Assembly (NCBI GenBank): GCA_903856995.1
Contig: CAIODK010000054.1
Span: forward strand, 1 to 26,863
Reading direction: 5' to 3'
Length of the DNA stretch: 26,863 nucleotides
Origin: an uncultured Burkholderiales bacterium
GTDB lineage: Bacteria; Pseudomonadota; Gammaproteobacteria; Burkholderiales; Burkholderiaceae_C
Both the position numbers and the translations under genes were made by a program. The notes below the pieces were generated by a model. The model ran no database searches. It was not told where the DNA came from and saw only the letters and a program-made list of their open reading frames with translations. Of this stretch, positions 7,797 through 16,905 are shown one piece after another (within the stretch, counting starts at the first letter, position 1; the number at the start of each line of letters is the position of its first letter).

Positions 7797-10700
7797 ATGA
7801 AATCGTTACTCGACCTGTTTAAGCAGTTCACGCCCGATGAGCATTTCAGTGCCATCAAAATTGGCATGGCATCACCCGAAAAGATCCGTTCGTGGTCTTT
7901 CGGTGAAGTCAAAAAGCCAGAAACCATCAACTACCGCACCTTCAAGCCTGAGCGTGATGGTCTGTTTTGCGCCAAGATTTTTGGCCCCATCAAAGACTAC
8001 GAATGTTTGTGCGGAAAATACAAACGCCTCAAGCACCGTGGCGTGATTTGCGAGAAGTGCGGCGTTGAAGTCACACAAACCAAAGTGCGTCGTGAGCGTA
8101 TGGGTCACATCGACCTGGCCGCACCTTGCGCACACATCTGGTTCTTGAAGTCACTGCCATCACGTTTGGGCTTGGTGCTCGACATGACACTGCGTGACAT
8201 CGAACGCGTGTTGTACTTCGAAGCATATGTTGTGACCGATCCCGGCATGACACCGATGAAAAAATTTGCCATCATGTCGGAAGACGACTACGAAGCCAAG
8301 TTGGTTGAGTACGGTGACGAATTCATCGCCAAGATGGGCGCTGAAGGCATTCGCGATTTGCTCGAAGGTCTCGACCTCGACGTCGAAATCGACAAGCTGC
8401 GCAATGACTTGACTGGCTCTGAAATCAAGATCAAGAAAAACGCCAAGCGTTTGAAATTGATGGAAGCGTTCAAGAAGTCTGGCATCAAACCCGAGTGGAT
8501 GGTGTTGAGCGTCTTGCCCGTGTTGCCACCTGATTTGCGCCCCTTGGTGCCGTTGGACGGCGGTCGTTTTGCGACCTCTGACTTGAACGACTTGTACCGT
8601 CGCGTGATTAACCGCAACAGCCGTCTGCGTCGTTTGCTCGAGTTGAAGGCGCCTGAAATCATTGCGCGCAACGAAAAGCGTATGTTGCAAGAAGCCGTGG
8701 ACAGCTTGCTGGACAACGGTCGTCGCGGCAAGGCCATGACCGGCGCTAACAAGCGTGCCCTGAAGTCTTTGGCCGACATGATCAAAGGTAAGAGCGGTCG
8801 TTTCCGTCAAAACTTGCTGGGTAAGCGCGTCGACTACTCAGGTCGTTCAGTGATTACCGTGGGTCCAACTTTGAAACTGCACCAGTGCGGTTTGCCAAAG
8901 TTGATGGCACTCGAGTTGTTCAAGCCTTTCATCTTCTCGCGTCTCGAAGCCATGGGCATTGCGACAACCATCAAGGCCGCGAAGAAAGAAGTTGAATCCG
9001 GTTCGGCCGTGGTGTGGGACATCTTGGAAGAGGTGATCAAAGAGCATCCCGTGATGTTGAACCGTGCGCCTACGTTGCACCGCTTGGGCATCCAAGCGTT
9101 CGAGCCTATCTTGATCGAAGGTAAAGCTATTCAGTTGCACCCACTCGTTTGTTCAGCGTTCAACGCCGACTTCGACGGTGACCAAATGGCTGTTCACGTG
9201 CCTTTGTCTGTGGAAGCGCAGATGGAAGCACGCACCTTGATGCTGGCATCGAACAACATCTTGTTCCCTGCCAACGGCGAGCCTTCTATCGTTCCTTCAC
9301 AAGACGTTGTGTTGGGCTTGTACTACGCCACCCGTGACCGTATCAACGGCAAGGGCGAAGGCTTGGTGTTTGCCAACATCACGGAAGTGCAACGCGCTTT
9401 GGATGCTGATGTGACCGAGTTGACCGCCAAGGTCAGCGTGCGTTTGACCGAGTGGAACAAAGACAAAGAAACGGGTGAGTTCACGCCAAGCACCAGCTTG
9501 GTCGATACCACCGTGGGTCGCGCCTTGTTGTCGGAAATCTTGCCTAAAGGCTTGCCTTTCTCGAACATCAACAAAGCGTTGAAGAAGAAAGAAATTTCTA
9601 AGCTCATCAACGTTTCGTTCCGCAAGTGCGGTTTGAAAGAAACCGTGGTGTTCGCAGACAAGCTGTTGCAAAACGGTTTCCGTTTGGCAACACGCGCAGG
9701 TATCTCTATCGCCATCGACGACATGTTGGTGCCACCAGAGAAGCCAGCCATCATTTCTGCCTCTGAGAAAGAAGTCAAAGACATCGAACAACAATACGTT
9801 TCGGGTCTGGTGACATCTGGCGAGCGCTACAACAAAGTGGTTGACATCTGGGGCAAGGCCGGTGATGCCGTCTCCAAGGTGATGATGGACCAACTCCGCA
9901 AAGAGAAGACCATCGACCGCCACGGTAACGAAGTCGAGCAAGAATCGTTCAACTCCATCTACATGATGGCCGACTCTGGCGCTCGCGGTTCTGCCGCTCA
10001 GATTCGTCAGTTGGCCGGTATGCGTGGTTTGATGGCTAAGCCTGACGGCTCCATCATTGAGACGCCCATCACGGCTAACTTCCGTGAAGGTCTGAACGTG
10101 TTGCAGTACTTTATTTCCACCCACGGTGCACGTAAAGGTCTGGCTGATACCGCGTTGAAGACAGCGAACTCTGGTTACTTGACACGTCGTTTGGTCGACG
10201 TGACCCAAGACTTGGTGGTGACTGATCACGATTGCGGTACGCAAAACGGTCAACTCATGCGCGCCATCGTTGAAGGCGGTGAAGTGATTGAGTCCTTGCG
10301 CGATCGCATCTTGGGTCGTACTACCTTGGAAGACGTGCTCAACCCTGAAACACGTGACGTGTTGGTTAAAGCTGGCGTCATGCTGGACGAAGACATCATT
10401 GACGTGCTCGAAGCCGTTGGTGTTGACGAAGTCAAAGTGCGTACGGCATTGAACTGCGAAACACGTTTCGGCTTGTGCGCCATGTGTTACGGCCGCGACT
10501 TGGGCCGTGGCGGCTTGGTCAACAACGGTGAAGCTGTCGGCGTGATTGCTGCTCAGTCCATCGGTGAACCCGGTACACAGTTGACTATGCGTACGTTCCA
10601 CATCGGTGGCGCGGCCTCACGTGCGGCAGTGGCTTCCAGCGTGGAAGCCAAGTCGAACGGCGTGATTGGTTTCAACTCCACCATGCGTTATGTGACCAAC

Positions 10701-12023
10701 ACCAAAGGCGACTTGGTGGTGATTTCTCGCTCTGGCGAAATCATCATCCATGACGAACATGGTCGTGAGCGCGAGCGTCACAAAGTGCCGTACGGTGCGA
10801 TCTTGGCAGTCAAGGCCGACCAGTCTCTCAAGGCTGGTGTGATCTTGGCTAACTGGGATCCATTGACACGACCCATCATCACTGAATTCGCTGGTAAGGT
10901 GCAATTCGAAAACGTTGAAGAAGGTCTGACCGTTGCCAAGCAATTGGACGAGGTCACGGGCTTGTCAACTTTGGTGGTGATTGATCCGAAACGTCGCGGT
11001 GCAACCAAAGTGGTGCGCCCACAGGTCAAGCTGATCGATGGTTCTGGCAAAGAAGTCAAAATTCCTGGTACGGACCACCCGGTGACGATTGGTTTCCAAA
11101 TCGGTTCATTGATTCAAGTGCGCGACGGCATGGATGTGGGCCCAGGCGAAGTCTTGGCGCGTATCCCTGTTGAAGGTCAAAAGACCCGCGACATTACCGG
11201 TGGTTTGCCACGTGTGGCAGAACTGTTCGAAGCACGCAGTCCTAAAGACAAGGGCATGTTGGCTGAGATGACGGGTACTGTGTCGTTTGGTAAAGAAACC
11301 AAAGGCAAGGTTCGTTTGCAGATCACTGACCCAGAAGGCAAAGTGTGGGACGAACTCATTCCTAAAGAGAAGAACATCTTGGTCCACGAAGGCCAAGTGG
11401 TCAACAAAGGCGAGAGCGTTGTGGACGGCCCAGCCGACCCACAAGATATCTTGCGTTTGCTCGGTATGGAAGAGTTGGCGCGTTACATCGTCGACGAAGT
11501 GCAAGACGTTTACCGTCTGCAAGGTGTGAAGATCAACGACAAGCACATTGAAGTGATCGTGCGTCAAATGTTGCGTCGTGTCGTGGTCGGTAGCGTGGGT
11601 GACTCCGGTTACATCGCTGGCGAACAGGTGGAGCGTTCAGAAATTCTGAACACCAACGAAGCGCTGCAACGTGACGGCAAAGTCCCTGCGACATTCACCA
11701 ACTTGTTGTTGGGTATTACCAAGGCTTCCTTGTCGACCGACTCGTTCATCTCTGCGGCTTCTTTCCAAGAAACCACACGTGTGTTGACCGAAGCGGCCAT
11801 CATGGGCAAACGCGACGAATTGCGCGGTTTGAAAGAGAACGTCATTGTTGGTCGCCTGATTCCTGCAGGTACCGGCATGGCTTATCACAAAGCACGCAAG
11901 GTCAAAGATGCGATGGATGACGCTGAGCGCCGTGCCATTGCGGATGCCGAAGCCGCTGAGCTGGCCGGAGCTTCTTCTGACGAAGAAGTTCAGGTTGATC
12001 ACGGTGCTGGCGAAGCAGCATAA
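7797..12023 (+). CDS. rpoC: DNA-directed RNA polymerase subunit beta'
   Basis: RpoC carries the catalytic Mg2+ site of RNA polymerase. The protein is 1408 residues, essentially the E. coli length. The N-terminal zinc site is C70, C72, C85 and C88. The invariant NADFDGDQ loop supplies D458, D460 and D462. The second zinc site is C813, C887, C894 and C897. The bridge helix and trigger loop regions read normally (GARGSAAQIRQLAGMRGLM; GEPGTQLTMRTFHIGGAA). AAGGA about ten bases upstream serves as Shine-Dalgarno. It is the last gene of the ribosomal-RNAP cluster and is followed by a strong terminator. Confidence 0.99.
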   Translation: MKSLLDLFKQFTPDEHFSAIKIGMASPEKIRSWSFGEVKKPETINYRTFKPERDGLFCAKIFGPIKDYECLCGKYKRLKHRGVICEKCGVEVTQTKVRRERMGHIDLAAPCAHIWFLKSLPSRLGLVLDMTLRDIERVLYFEAYVVTDPGMTPMKKFAIMSEDDYEAKLVEYGDEFIAKMGAEGIRDLLEGLDLDVEIDKLRNDLTGSEIKIKKNAKRLKLMEAFKKSGIKPEWMVLSVLPVLPPDLRPLVPLDGGRFATSDLNDLYRRVINRNSRLRRLLELKAPEIIARNEKRMLQEAVDSLLDNGRRGKAMTGANKRALKSLADMIKGKSGRFRQNLLGKRVDYSGRSVITVGPTLKLHQCGLPKLMALELFKPFIFSRLEAMGIATTIKAAKKEVESGSAVVWDILEEVIKEHPVMLNRAPTLHRLGIQAFEPILIEGKAIQLHPLVCSAFNADFDGDQMAVHVPLSVEAQMEARTLMLASNNILFPANGEPSIVPSQDVVLGLYYATRDRINGKGEGLVFANITEVQRALDADVTELTAKVSVRLTEWNKDKETGEFTPSTSLVDTTVGRALLSEILPKGLPFSNINKALKKKEISKLINVSFRKCGLKETVVFADKLLQNGFRLATRAGISIAIDDMLVPPEKPAIISASEKEVKDIEQQYVSGLVTSGERYNKVVDIWGKAGDAVSKVMMDQLRKEKTIDRHGNEVEQESFNSIYMMADSGARGSAAQIRQLAGMRGLMAKPDGSIIETPITANFREGLNVLQYFISTHGARKGLADTALKTANSGYLTRRLVDVTQDLVVTDHDCGTQNGQLMRAIVEGGEVIESLRDRILGRTTLEDVLNPETRDVLVKAGVMLDEDIIDVLEAVGVDEVKVRTALNCETRFGLCAMCYGRDLGRGGLVNNGEAVGVIAAQSIGEPGTQLTMRTFHIGGAASRAAVASSVEAKSNGVIGFNSTMRYVTNTKGDLVVISRSGEIIIHDEHGRERERHKVPYGAILAVKADQSLKAGVILANWDPLTRPIITEFAGKVQFENVEEGLTVAKQLDEVTGLSTLVVIDPKRRGATKVVRPQVKLIDGSGKEVKIPGTDHPVTIGFQIGSLIQVRDGMDVGPGEVLARIPVEGQKTRDITGGLPRVAELFEARSPKDKGMLAEMTGTVSFGKETKGKVRLQITDPEGKVWDELIPKEKNILVHEGQVVNKGESVVDGPADPQDILRLLGMEELARYIVDEVQDVYRLQGVKINDKHIEVIVRQMLRRVVVGSVGDSGYIAGEQVERSEILNTNEALQRDGKVPATFTNLLLGITKASLSTDSFISAASFQETTRVLTEAAIMGKRDELRGLKENVIVGRLIPAGTGMAYHKARKVKDAMDDAERRAIADAEAAELAGASSDEEVQVDHGAGEAA

Positions 12024-12034
12024 AGTGACCCCCT

Positions 12035-12066
12035 CAACAAAGGCCCGCAAGGGCCTTTGTTGTTTG
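12035..12066 (+). terminator. Intrinsic terminator after rpoC
   Basis: CAACAAAGGCCC (12035-12046), a GCAA loop and GGGCCTTTGTTG (12051-12062) form a perfect 12-bp stem capped by a GNRA-type tetraloop, followed by a short T-rich tail (TTT). It starts 11 bases after the rpoC stop and should end the rpoBC transcript before the LemA-family gene. Confidence 0.85.
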
Positions 12067-12097
12067 GGCCAAAGGGTTGAAGCACGAGGAGTTCAAT

Positions 12098-12655
12098 ATG
12101 CTTGATGCGTGGTGGTTTTGGCTATTCGTGGCCATGATGGTGTTTTGGAGCGTGGGTGCCTACCGCCGATTGGTGGGTTTGCGGACAGCGGTGAACAAGC
12201 AATTCGCGGTCTTAGAAGAGCTCATGCTGCGTTACCAAGCTTTGGTGCAAGAAGCCACAACGGCTGCGGTCACGTCACCTTCTGGCTGGCACACGGCGCT
12301 ATCGCCTGAGCTGGGTGCGAGTCATTGGACCCGATTGCAGGTTGCTGCTAATTTGTCAGCCATGGCATTGGCACGTATGCAGGAGCATCCGCTTGAGCCT
12401 TCCTCTTCCATCGCTTTGGTGGCCACCAGCCGTGACTTGCAAGGTGCGTGGGAAGCACTGACCCACCCAGACGTTTACTACGTCTCTGTACCTGCTGAGC
12501 TCACGCAACGATGGGCGGAGTTGAGCATATCGACACAACCCGATTTACAGCGATTCAACCAGACTGTGATGACCTACAACGAAGCGATTGAGATGTTCCC
12601 CGCTACATGGATGGCGCGGATATTTAAATTTAAACCCGGACGAATTTTGGAATGA
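12098..12655 (+). CDS. LemA-family membrane-anchored protein
   Basis: The product is 185 residues. It has one N-terminal membrane helix (about residues 5-21, aromatic-rich WWFWLFVAMMVFW), then a helical domain. The start of this domain (YRRLVGLRTAVNKQFAVLEELMLRYQALV) and its end (YNEAIEMFPATWMARIFKFKP) match the LemA fold, whose members end in a similar FP...FKP motif. The middle is more divergent than in canonical LemA, and the molecular function of the family is not settled. ATG 12098 is preferred over an upstream TTG because GAGGAG (12086-12091) lies six bases before it. The stop overlaps the rsmB start (ATGA), so it is coupled to rsmB, downstream of the rpoC terminator. Confidence 0.8.
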   Translation: MLDAWWFWLFVAMMVFWSVGAYRRLVGLRTAVNKQFAVLEELMLRYQALVQEATTAAVTSPSGWHTALSPELGASHWTRLQVAANLSAMALARMQEHPLEPSSSIALVATSRDLQGAWEALTHPDVYYVSVPAELTQRWAELSISTQPDLQRFNQTVMTYNEAIEMFPATWMARIFKFKPGRILE

Positions 12656-13992
12656 TCGAACAAAAAAATACACCCGTCCCGCTGTGGCAGCAGCTACAAG
12701 CGGTGGCACAGGCCTTGGCGCAAGTGCGACGTGGTGTGTCGGGTACAGCCGCTCTAGAGGCCGTGCCTACTCATTTACGGCCAGGTGTGCAAGCCCTGCT
12801 GTTTCAATCCTTGCGTCAGCTCGGCCGCGCACAGGCCCTGCGTGCGCAGTTGGCGTCGCGTGCGCCTGCGCCGTTGCCCGATGCCTTGCTGTGTGCCGCA
12901 CTGGCCTTGGCGTGGGATCCAGACAATGCCCCCTACGAGCCGCACACCTTGGTGAACCAGGCCGTAGAGGCCGCGAAGAATACGCGTAGCTTGGAAATGC
13001 AAGCCAGCTTTTTAAATGCGTGCTTGCGTCGATTTTTGCGCGAACGCGATGCCTTGGTGCTCGCCACCGACAACGACGTGCAAGCCAAGTGGAACCACCC
13101 CGAATGGTGGGTGAAGCGATTGCAAAAAGATCACCCTGACCATTGGCAAGATATCTTGCGTGCGAACAATCAAGCAGCACCCATGACTCTGCGGGTAGAC
13201 ACGCACCGCATCCGTCGTGAAGACTTGCAAGCAGATTGGGCGAACCACGGATTGGATTCGTACCCTGTGGGAGAACAAGGTTTGGTGCTGGCACAAGCGC
13301 AGCCGGTGAGGGATATTCCGGGTTTTGCTGAAGGCCTTTGCTCAGTGCAAGATGCCGCGGCGCAATGTGCGACACAAATCTTACTCAACGGCTTGAGTCC
13401 CGCCACTCGGCCTTTACGCATTTTGGATGCGTGTGCCGCACCTGGCGGCAAGACAGCACATTTGCTGGAGATGGTGAGCGAGAAGTCAGAAGTCATCGCC
13501 TTGGACATTGATGCGCAGCGTTGCGAGCGCATCGAACAAAACTTGCACCGCATTGGGCGCAAGGCCAAAATCATCGCTGCAGATGCGGCCTTAACCAAAT
13601 CATGGTGGGATGGTCAACTCTTTGATGCGGTACTGCTAGATGCGCCCTGCACGGCGTCCGGCATTGTGCGTCGTCACCCCGATGTGCGGTGGCTGCGTCG
13701 TGAGTCGGACATCGATAAGTTAGCCGCCATACAAAAAAACCTACTGAAACAGCTTTGGCCTTTGGTCAAGCCGGGCGGTCGTCTGCTGTATTGCACCTGT
13801 TCGGTTTTCAGGGCAGAAGGCGAGAACCAAGCCAAAACGTTTGTTGAACACAACACCAATGCCCGTTTACTACCGACTCTCGGGCATTTAAGACCCCAAA
13901 ACAGCCTGACAGCTGCCTCCCTCACCGACAATCTACCAGGTGATCACGATGGCTTCTATTACGCGCTGCTGGAAAAACTTCCCGCTTCTTAA
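12652..13992 (+). CDS. rsmB: 16S rRNA (cytosine(967)-C(5))-methyltransferase RsmB
   Basis: RsmB uses S-adenosylmethionine to methylate C967 of 16S rRNA. The protein is 446 residues. The N-terminal NusB-like helical domain (about 1-150) is followed by the Rossmann methyltransferase domain. The SAM loop is DACAAPGGKT (259-268). The two catalytic cysteines of m5C methyltransferases are present: C333 in DAPCTASG and C383 in CTCSVF. The domain order NusB then methyltransferase separates RsmB from RsmF. The start overlaps the stop of the LemA-family gene, and its 3' end overlaps the start of the DUF4390 gene. Confidence 0.95.
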   Translation: MIEQKNTPVPLWQQLQAVAQALAQVRRGVSGTAALEAVPTHLRPGVQALLFQSLRQLGRAQALRAQLASRAPAPLPDALLCAALALAWDPDNAPYEPHTLVNQAVEAAKNTRSLEMQASFLNACLRRFLRERDALVLATDNDVQAKWNHPEWWVKRLQKDHPDHWQDILRANNQAAPMTLRVDTHRIRREDLQADWANHGLDSYPVGEQGLVLAQAQPVRDIPGFAEGLCSVQDAAAQCATQILLNGLSPATRPLRILDACAAPGGKTAHLLEMVSEKSEVIALDIDAQRCERIEQNLHRIGRKAKIIAADAALTKSWWDGQLFDAVLLDAPCTASGIVRRHPDVRWLRRESDIDKLAAIQKNLLKQLWPLVKPGGRLLYCTCSVFRAEGENQAKTFVEHNTNARLLPTLGHLRPQNSLTAASLTDNLPGDHDGFYYALLEKLPAS

Positions 13993-14608
13993 TTCGCTCA
14001 TTCAGAGCGCGCTTAAACGCGTCCGACAGCACCGCGCCGCGTTAGTCGCCGTGCTGTGCATTGGTTTGTCTGGTGTGGTGCAGGCAGACACGTCCGTTGA
14101 GTTACAGGCGCTGAAGCTAGAGCGCCAAGAGTCGGCGCTCTACATGTCTGGCGAATGGCGGTTCGACATGCCAAGCGCCTTAGAAGAGGCGCTTCTTAAG
14201 GGCATCACGCTCTACTTTGTGACCGAGGTCGAAATCACGCAAGAGCGTTGGTATGTCTACAACCAACGCATCGCCAATGCCGAGCGGCATGTGCGTGTGT
14301 TTTACCAACCCCTCACGCGGCGATGGCGTGTCAATATTTCGCCGCAACCCTTCAACCTGAGTGGTTTGGGTATGAGCTTGGGCCAAAGCTACGACACCGC
14401 CGAAGAGGCCATGACGGCCGTGCGACGCATCGTGCAATGGCGAATTGCCAATGCCGCTGATGTCAATCCAGACGCTAAACAAAATATCAGCATCAACTTC
14501 AAGTTGGATCTCAAACAGTTGCCACGGCCTTTGCAGATCGGCGTGAGCGGGCACACGGACTGGAATATTTTTTACAGCAAATCACAGCGCTTGGAGTTGA
14601 CGCCATGA
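13949..14608 (+). CDS. DUF4390 domain exported protein
   Basis: The product is about 219 residues from ATG 13949. An arginine-rich n-region and a hydrophobic stretch (about residues 30-45, AALVAVLCIGLSGVVQA) form a probable signal peptide with cleavage near A46, so the mature part should be periplasmic or envelope-associated. The rest reads as DUF4390, with the internal phrases YMSGEWRFDMPSALEEALLKG, HVRVFYQPLTRRWRVN and KLDLKQLPRPLQI. The function is unknown; members often sit directly before an NtrY-type kinase in Burkholderiales. The start is uncertain: GTG 13940 is also in frame, but AGGTG sits six bases before ATG 13949. It overlaps rsmB by 44 bases and shares ATGA with the kinase gene. 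Confidence 0.8.
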   Translation: MASITRCWKNFPLLNSLIQSALKRVRQHRAALVAVLCIGLSGVVQADTSVELQALKLERQESALYMSGEWRFDMPSALEEALLKGITLYFVTEVEITQERWYVYNQRIANAERHVRVFYQPLTRRWRVNISPQPFNLSGLGMSLGQSYDTAEEAMTAVRRIVQWRIANAADVNPDAKQNISINFKLDLKQLPRPLQIGVSGHTDWNIFYSKSQRLELTP

Positions 14609-16884
14609 TTGAGCTCGCTGAAAAGCGTACGCGCCTTTCAAGCATTCAGTGGCGGTGGTTGTTGGTTATCAGCGCCGCAGTGGTGTTGGGCTTGGGTTTG
14701 GTCTTGTTGTTTTTACTCACACAAGCCACCGACAACCGCGCCTTGTATGAGCGCAACTATCGTCAACTGTTTGGCTTGAATGTTGTCGTTGCGGCCTTGT
14801 TGATGGGCGTGATCACATGGTTGTCTGTGCGACTGGTGTTGCGCTTGCGCCAAGGTAAGTTCGGTAGCCGTTTGCTGCTCAAGATCGCCGCCACGTTTGC
14901 GTTGGTCGGCTTCGTGCCCGGCATATTGATCTACAGCGTGTCGTACCAGTTCGTTTCACGTTCGATTGAAAGTTGGTTTGACGTGAAGGTTGAAGGTGCC
15001 TTGGACGCTGGCCTCAGCTTAGGCCGTACAACCCTAGATACATTGGCCAACGATTTAGGCCAAAAAACACGCGTGGCCAGTGCCCAAATCAACGACTTGC
15101 CCGATGCCTCCGTGGGTCTTGCGTTGGACCGCATGAAAGACCAGCTCGGCGCGGATGATGTGATTTTGTGGAACACCGCAGGACAAGCATTGGCCAGTGC
15201 AGGGGAATCGCGTTTCAAGATCAATCCCGACCGGCCATCACCATCGCAGTTGCGATTGATCAAAACACAAAATGTTGTGACCTCCATCGACGGCTTGGAG
15301 GACGCGGACACACAAGTCACCGCGAAAGCACGTATTCGCGCTCTGGTTCTTGTGGCCCCGTCTGGACTGGGTTTGTTGATTGAACCTCGGATTTTGCAGG
15401 TCACCAAAGCATTGCCACCGACGTTGGTGAGCAACGCCTTGGCAGTCGAGGTGGCATACCGCGAATACCAAGAGCGAGCCTTGGGGCGCGATGGCTTACG
15501 CAGCATGTACATCGGCACGTTGACCCTCAGTTTGTTCTTAGCCGTGTTTGGTGCCGTGTTGTTGGCCGTGTTGTTGGGCAACCAATTGGCGCGACCGTTG
15601 CTGATGCTTGCCGAAGGCGTGCGCGATGTGGCCGCGGGGGACTTGAGCCCCAAGCGCACCCTGCAAGGTCGTGATGAGCTGGGGGGCTTAACACGCTCCT
15701 TTGCTGTCATGACGCAACAACTCTCAGATGCCCGTGCCGCGGTAGGGCGAAGCATGTTGCAAGTGCACACCTCGCGCGCCAACTTGCAAACCATTCTCGA
15801 CAACCTCACGGCAGGCGTGATTGTTTTGACCGACCAAGGGTTGATTAAATCATCCAACCCTGGGGCGACCCGAATTTTGCGTGTGCCTATGGCCGCGTGG
15901 GAGGGGCGTGCGCTGAGTGATATTGAAGGGCTGGCAGAATTCGCCAAACACGTACAGCGCGAGTTTGATGGTTTCTTGGGCGAACGAAGTCAGCATGGTC
16001 TCGACCATTGGCAGCAGTCGTTTGAGTTGCACGCCACAGCCATCAGCCCAGCCGTGCAGCTGAGCGATGACACCCTGCAACACATCACGCTGCTGGCGCG
16101 TGGGGCGGTGTTGCCAAACAATGGACGCTTGCTGGTGTTCGATGACATCTCGGAAATCGTTTCGGCGCAACGCGCTCAAGCGTGGGGCGAGGTGGCGCGA
16201 CGTTTGGCGCATGAAATCAAGAACCCGCTCACGCCGATTCAACTCTCGGCTGAGCGCTTAGAGATGAAGCTCTCTGGTAAGTTGCAAGACCCAGAGCAAG
16301 CGATTTTGAACAAGTCTGTCAAAACCATCGTGGACCAAGTCGATGCGATGAAACGCTTGGTCAATGAGTTCCGAGATTACGCACGTTTACCGGTCGCTGA
16401 CCTGAAGCCGCTGGACCTCAATGCCTTGGTGCAAGACGTGCTCCAGCTCTATGGCAGTGAGAATGCCGCGGTACCCGTGGCCGCCGAACTGGATGCGGCA
16501 TGTCCCACCATCCAAGGCGATGCACAGCAGTTGCGCCAAGTCGTGCACAACCTGCTACAAAACGCACAGGACGCGACGGCCGACCAAGCCCACCCGCTGG
16601 TCTCGATCGCGACCCAGTGGGTGCCAAGCTCAGGCCGTGTCCGTCTCGTGGTGCGTGACAACGGGACGGGGTTTCCTCCCAAAATCTTGAACCGCGCCTT
16701 TGAACCGTACGTCACCACGAAGTCGCGTGGTACCGGCCTCGGGTTGGCGGTGGTGAAGAAAATTGCCGATGAACATTCGGCGCGAATTGATCTCAAAAAC
16801 CGTGGATTAGAGGGTCGGGTGGTTGGTGCGCAAGTGTCGTTATCATTCCAAGTTGCAGAATCGCAACAAAACCAACACATTTAA
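14605..16884 (+). CDS. NtrY-family sensor histidine kinase
   Basis: This is a 759-residue membrane histidine kinase. Three N-terminal membrane helices (about 17-39, 55-80, 89-112) precede a roughly 185-residue sensor region. A fourth helix (about 301-329) leads to a HAMP linker (about 325-380) and a PAS-like domain (about 390-510). The HisKA domain has H536 in LAHEIKNPLTPIQLSAERLE. The ATPase domain has N649/N653, D685 in RDNGTGFP and GTGLGLAVVKKIADEH. The NPLTPIQLSAERL signature and four-helix layout are those of NtrY, linked elsewhere to nitrogen, redox or envelope control. The signal sensed here cannot be read from sequence. It starts inside the DUF4390 stop, and the cognate regulator follows after 21 bp. 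Confidence 0.92.
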   Translation: MIELAEKRTRLSSIQWRWLLVISAAVVLGLGLVLLFLLTQATDNRALYERNYRQLFGLNVVVAALLMGVITWLSVRLVLRLRQGKFGSRLLLKIAATFALVGFVPGILIYSVSYQFVSRSIESWFDVKVEGALDAGLSLGRTTLDTLANDLGQKTRVASAQINDLPDASVGLALDRMKDQLGADDVILWNTAGQALASAGESRFKINPDRPSPSQLRLIKTQNVVTSIDGLEDADTQVTAKARIRALVLVAPSGLGLLIEPRILQVTKALPPTLVSNALAVEVAYREYQERALGRDGLRSMYIGTLTLSLFLAVFGAVLLAVLLGNQLARPLLMLAEGVRDVAAGDLSPKRTLQGRDELGGLTRSFAVMTQQLSDARAAVGRSMLQVHTSRANLQTILDNLTAGVIVLTDQGLIKSSNPGATRILRVPMAAWEGRALSDIEGLAEFAKHVQREFDGFLGERSQHGLDHWQQSFELHATAISPAVQLSDDTLQHITLLARGAVLPNNGRLLVFDDISEIVSAQRAQAWGEVARRLAHEIKNPLTPIQLSAERLEMKLSGKLQDPEQAILNKSVKTIVDQVDAMKRLVNEFRDYARLPVADLKPLDLNALVQDVLQLYGSENAAVPVAAELDAACPTIQGDAQQLRQVVHNLLQNAQDATADQAHPLVSIATQWVPSSGRVRLVVRDNGTGFPPKILNRAFEPYVTTKSRGTGLGLAVVKKIADEHSARIDLKNRGLEGRVVGAQVSLSFQVAESQQNQHI

Positions 16885-16905
16885 TTCAGCGAGACAAACA
16901 TAGAC

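Noticed and set aside
9297..10601. Long open frame (434 codons) on the - strand inside rpoC
   Set aside because: It is an antisense shadow of a highly conserved rpoC segment. The composition, rich in His, Gln and Thr with many Phe, is that of reverse-complemented coding DNA.
14931..15947. Long open frame (338 codons) on the - strand inside the NtrY-like gene
   Set aside because: It is antisense to a clear histidine kinase, has a Ser/Arg/Ala-rich shadow composition and no known motif.
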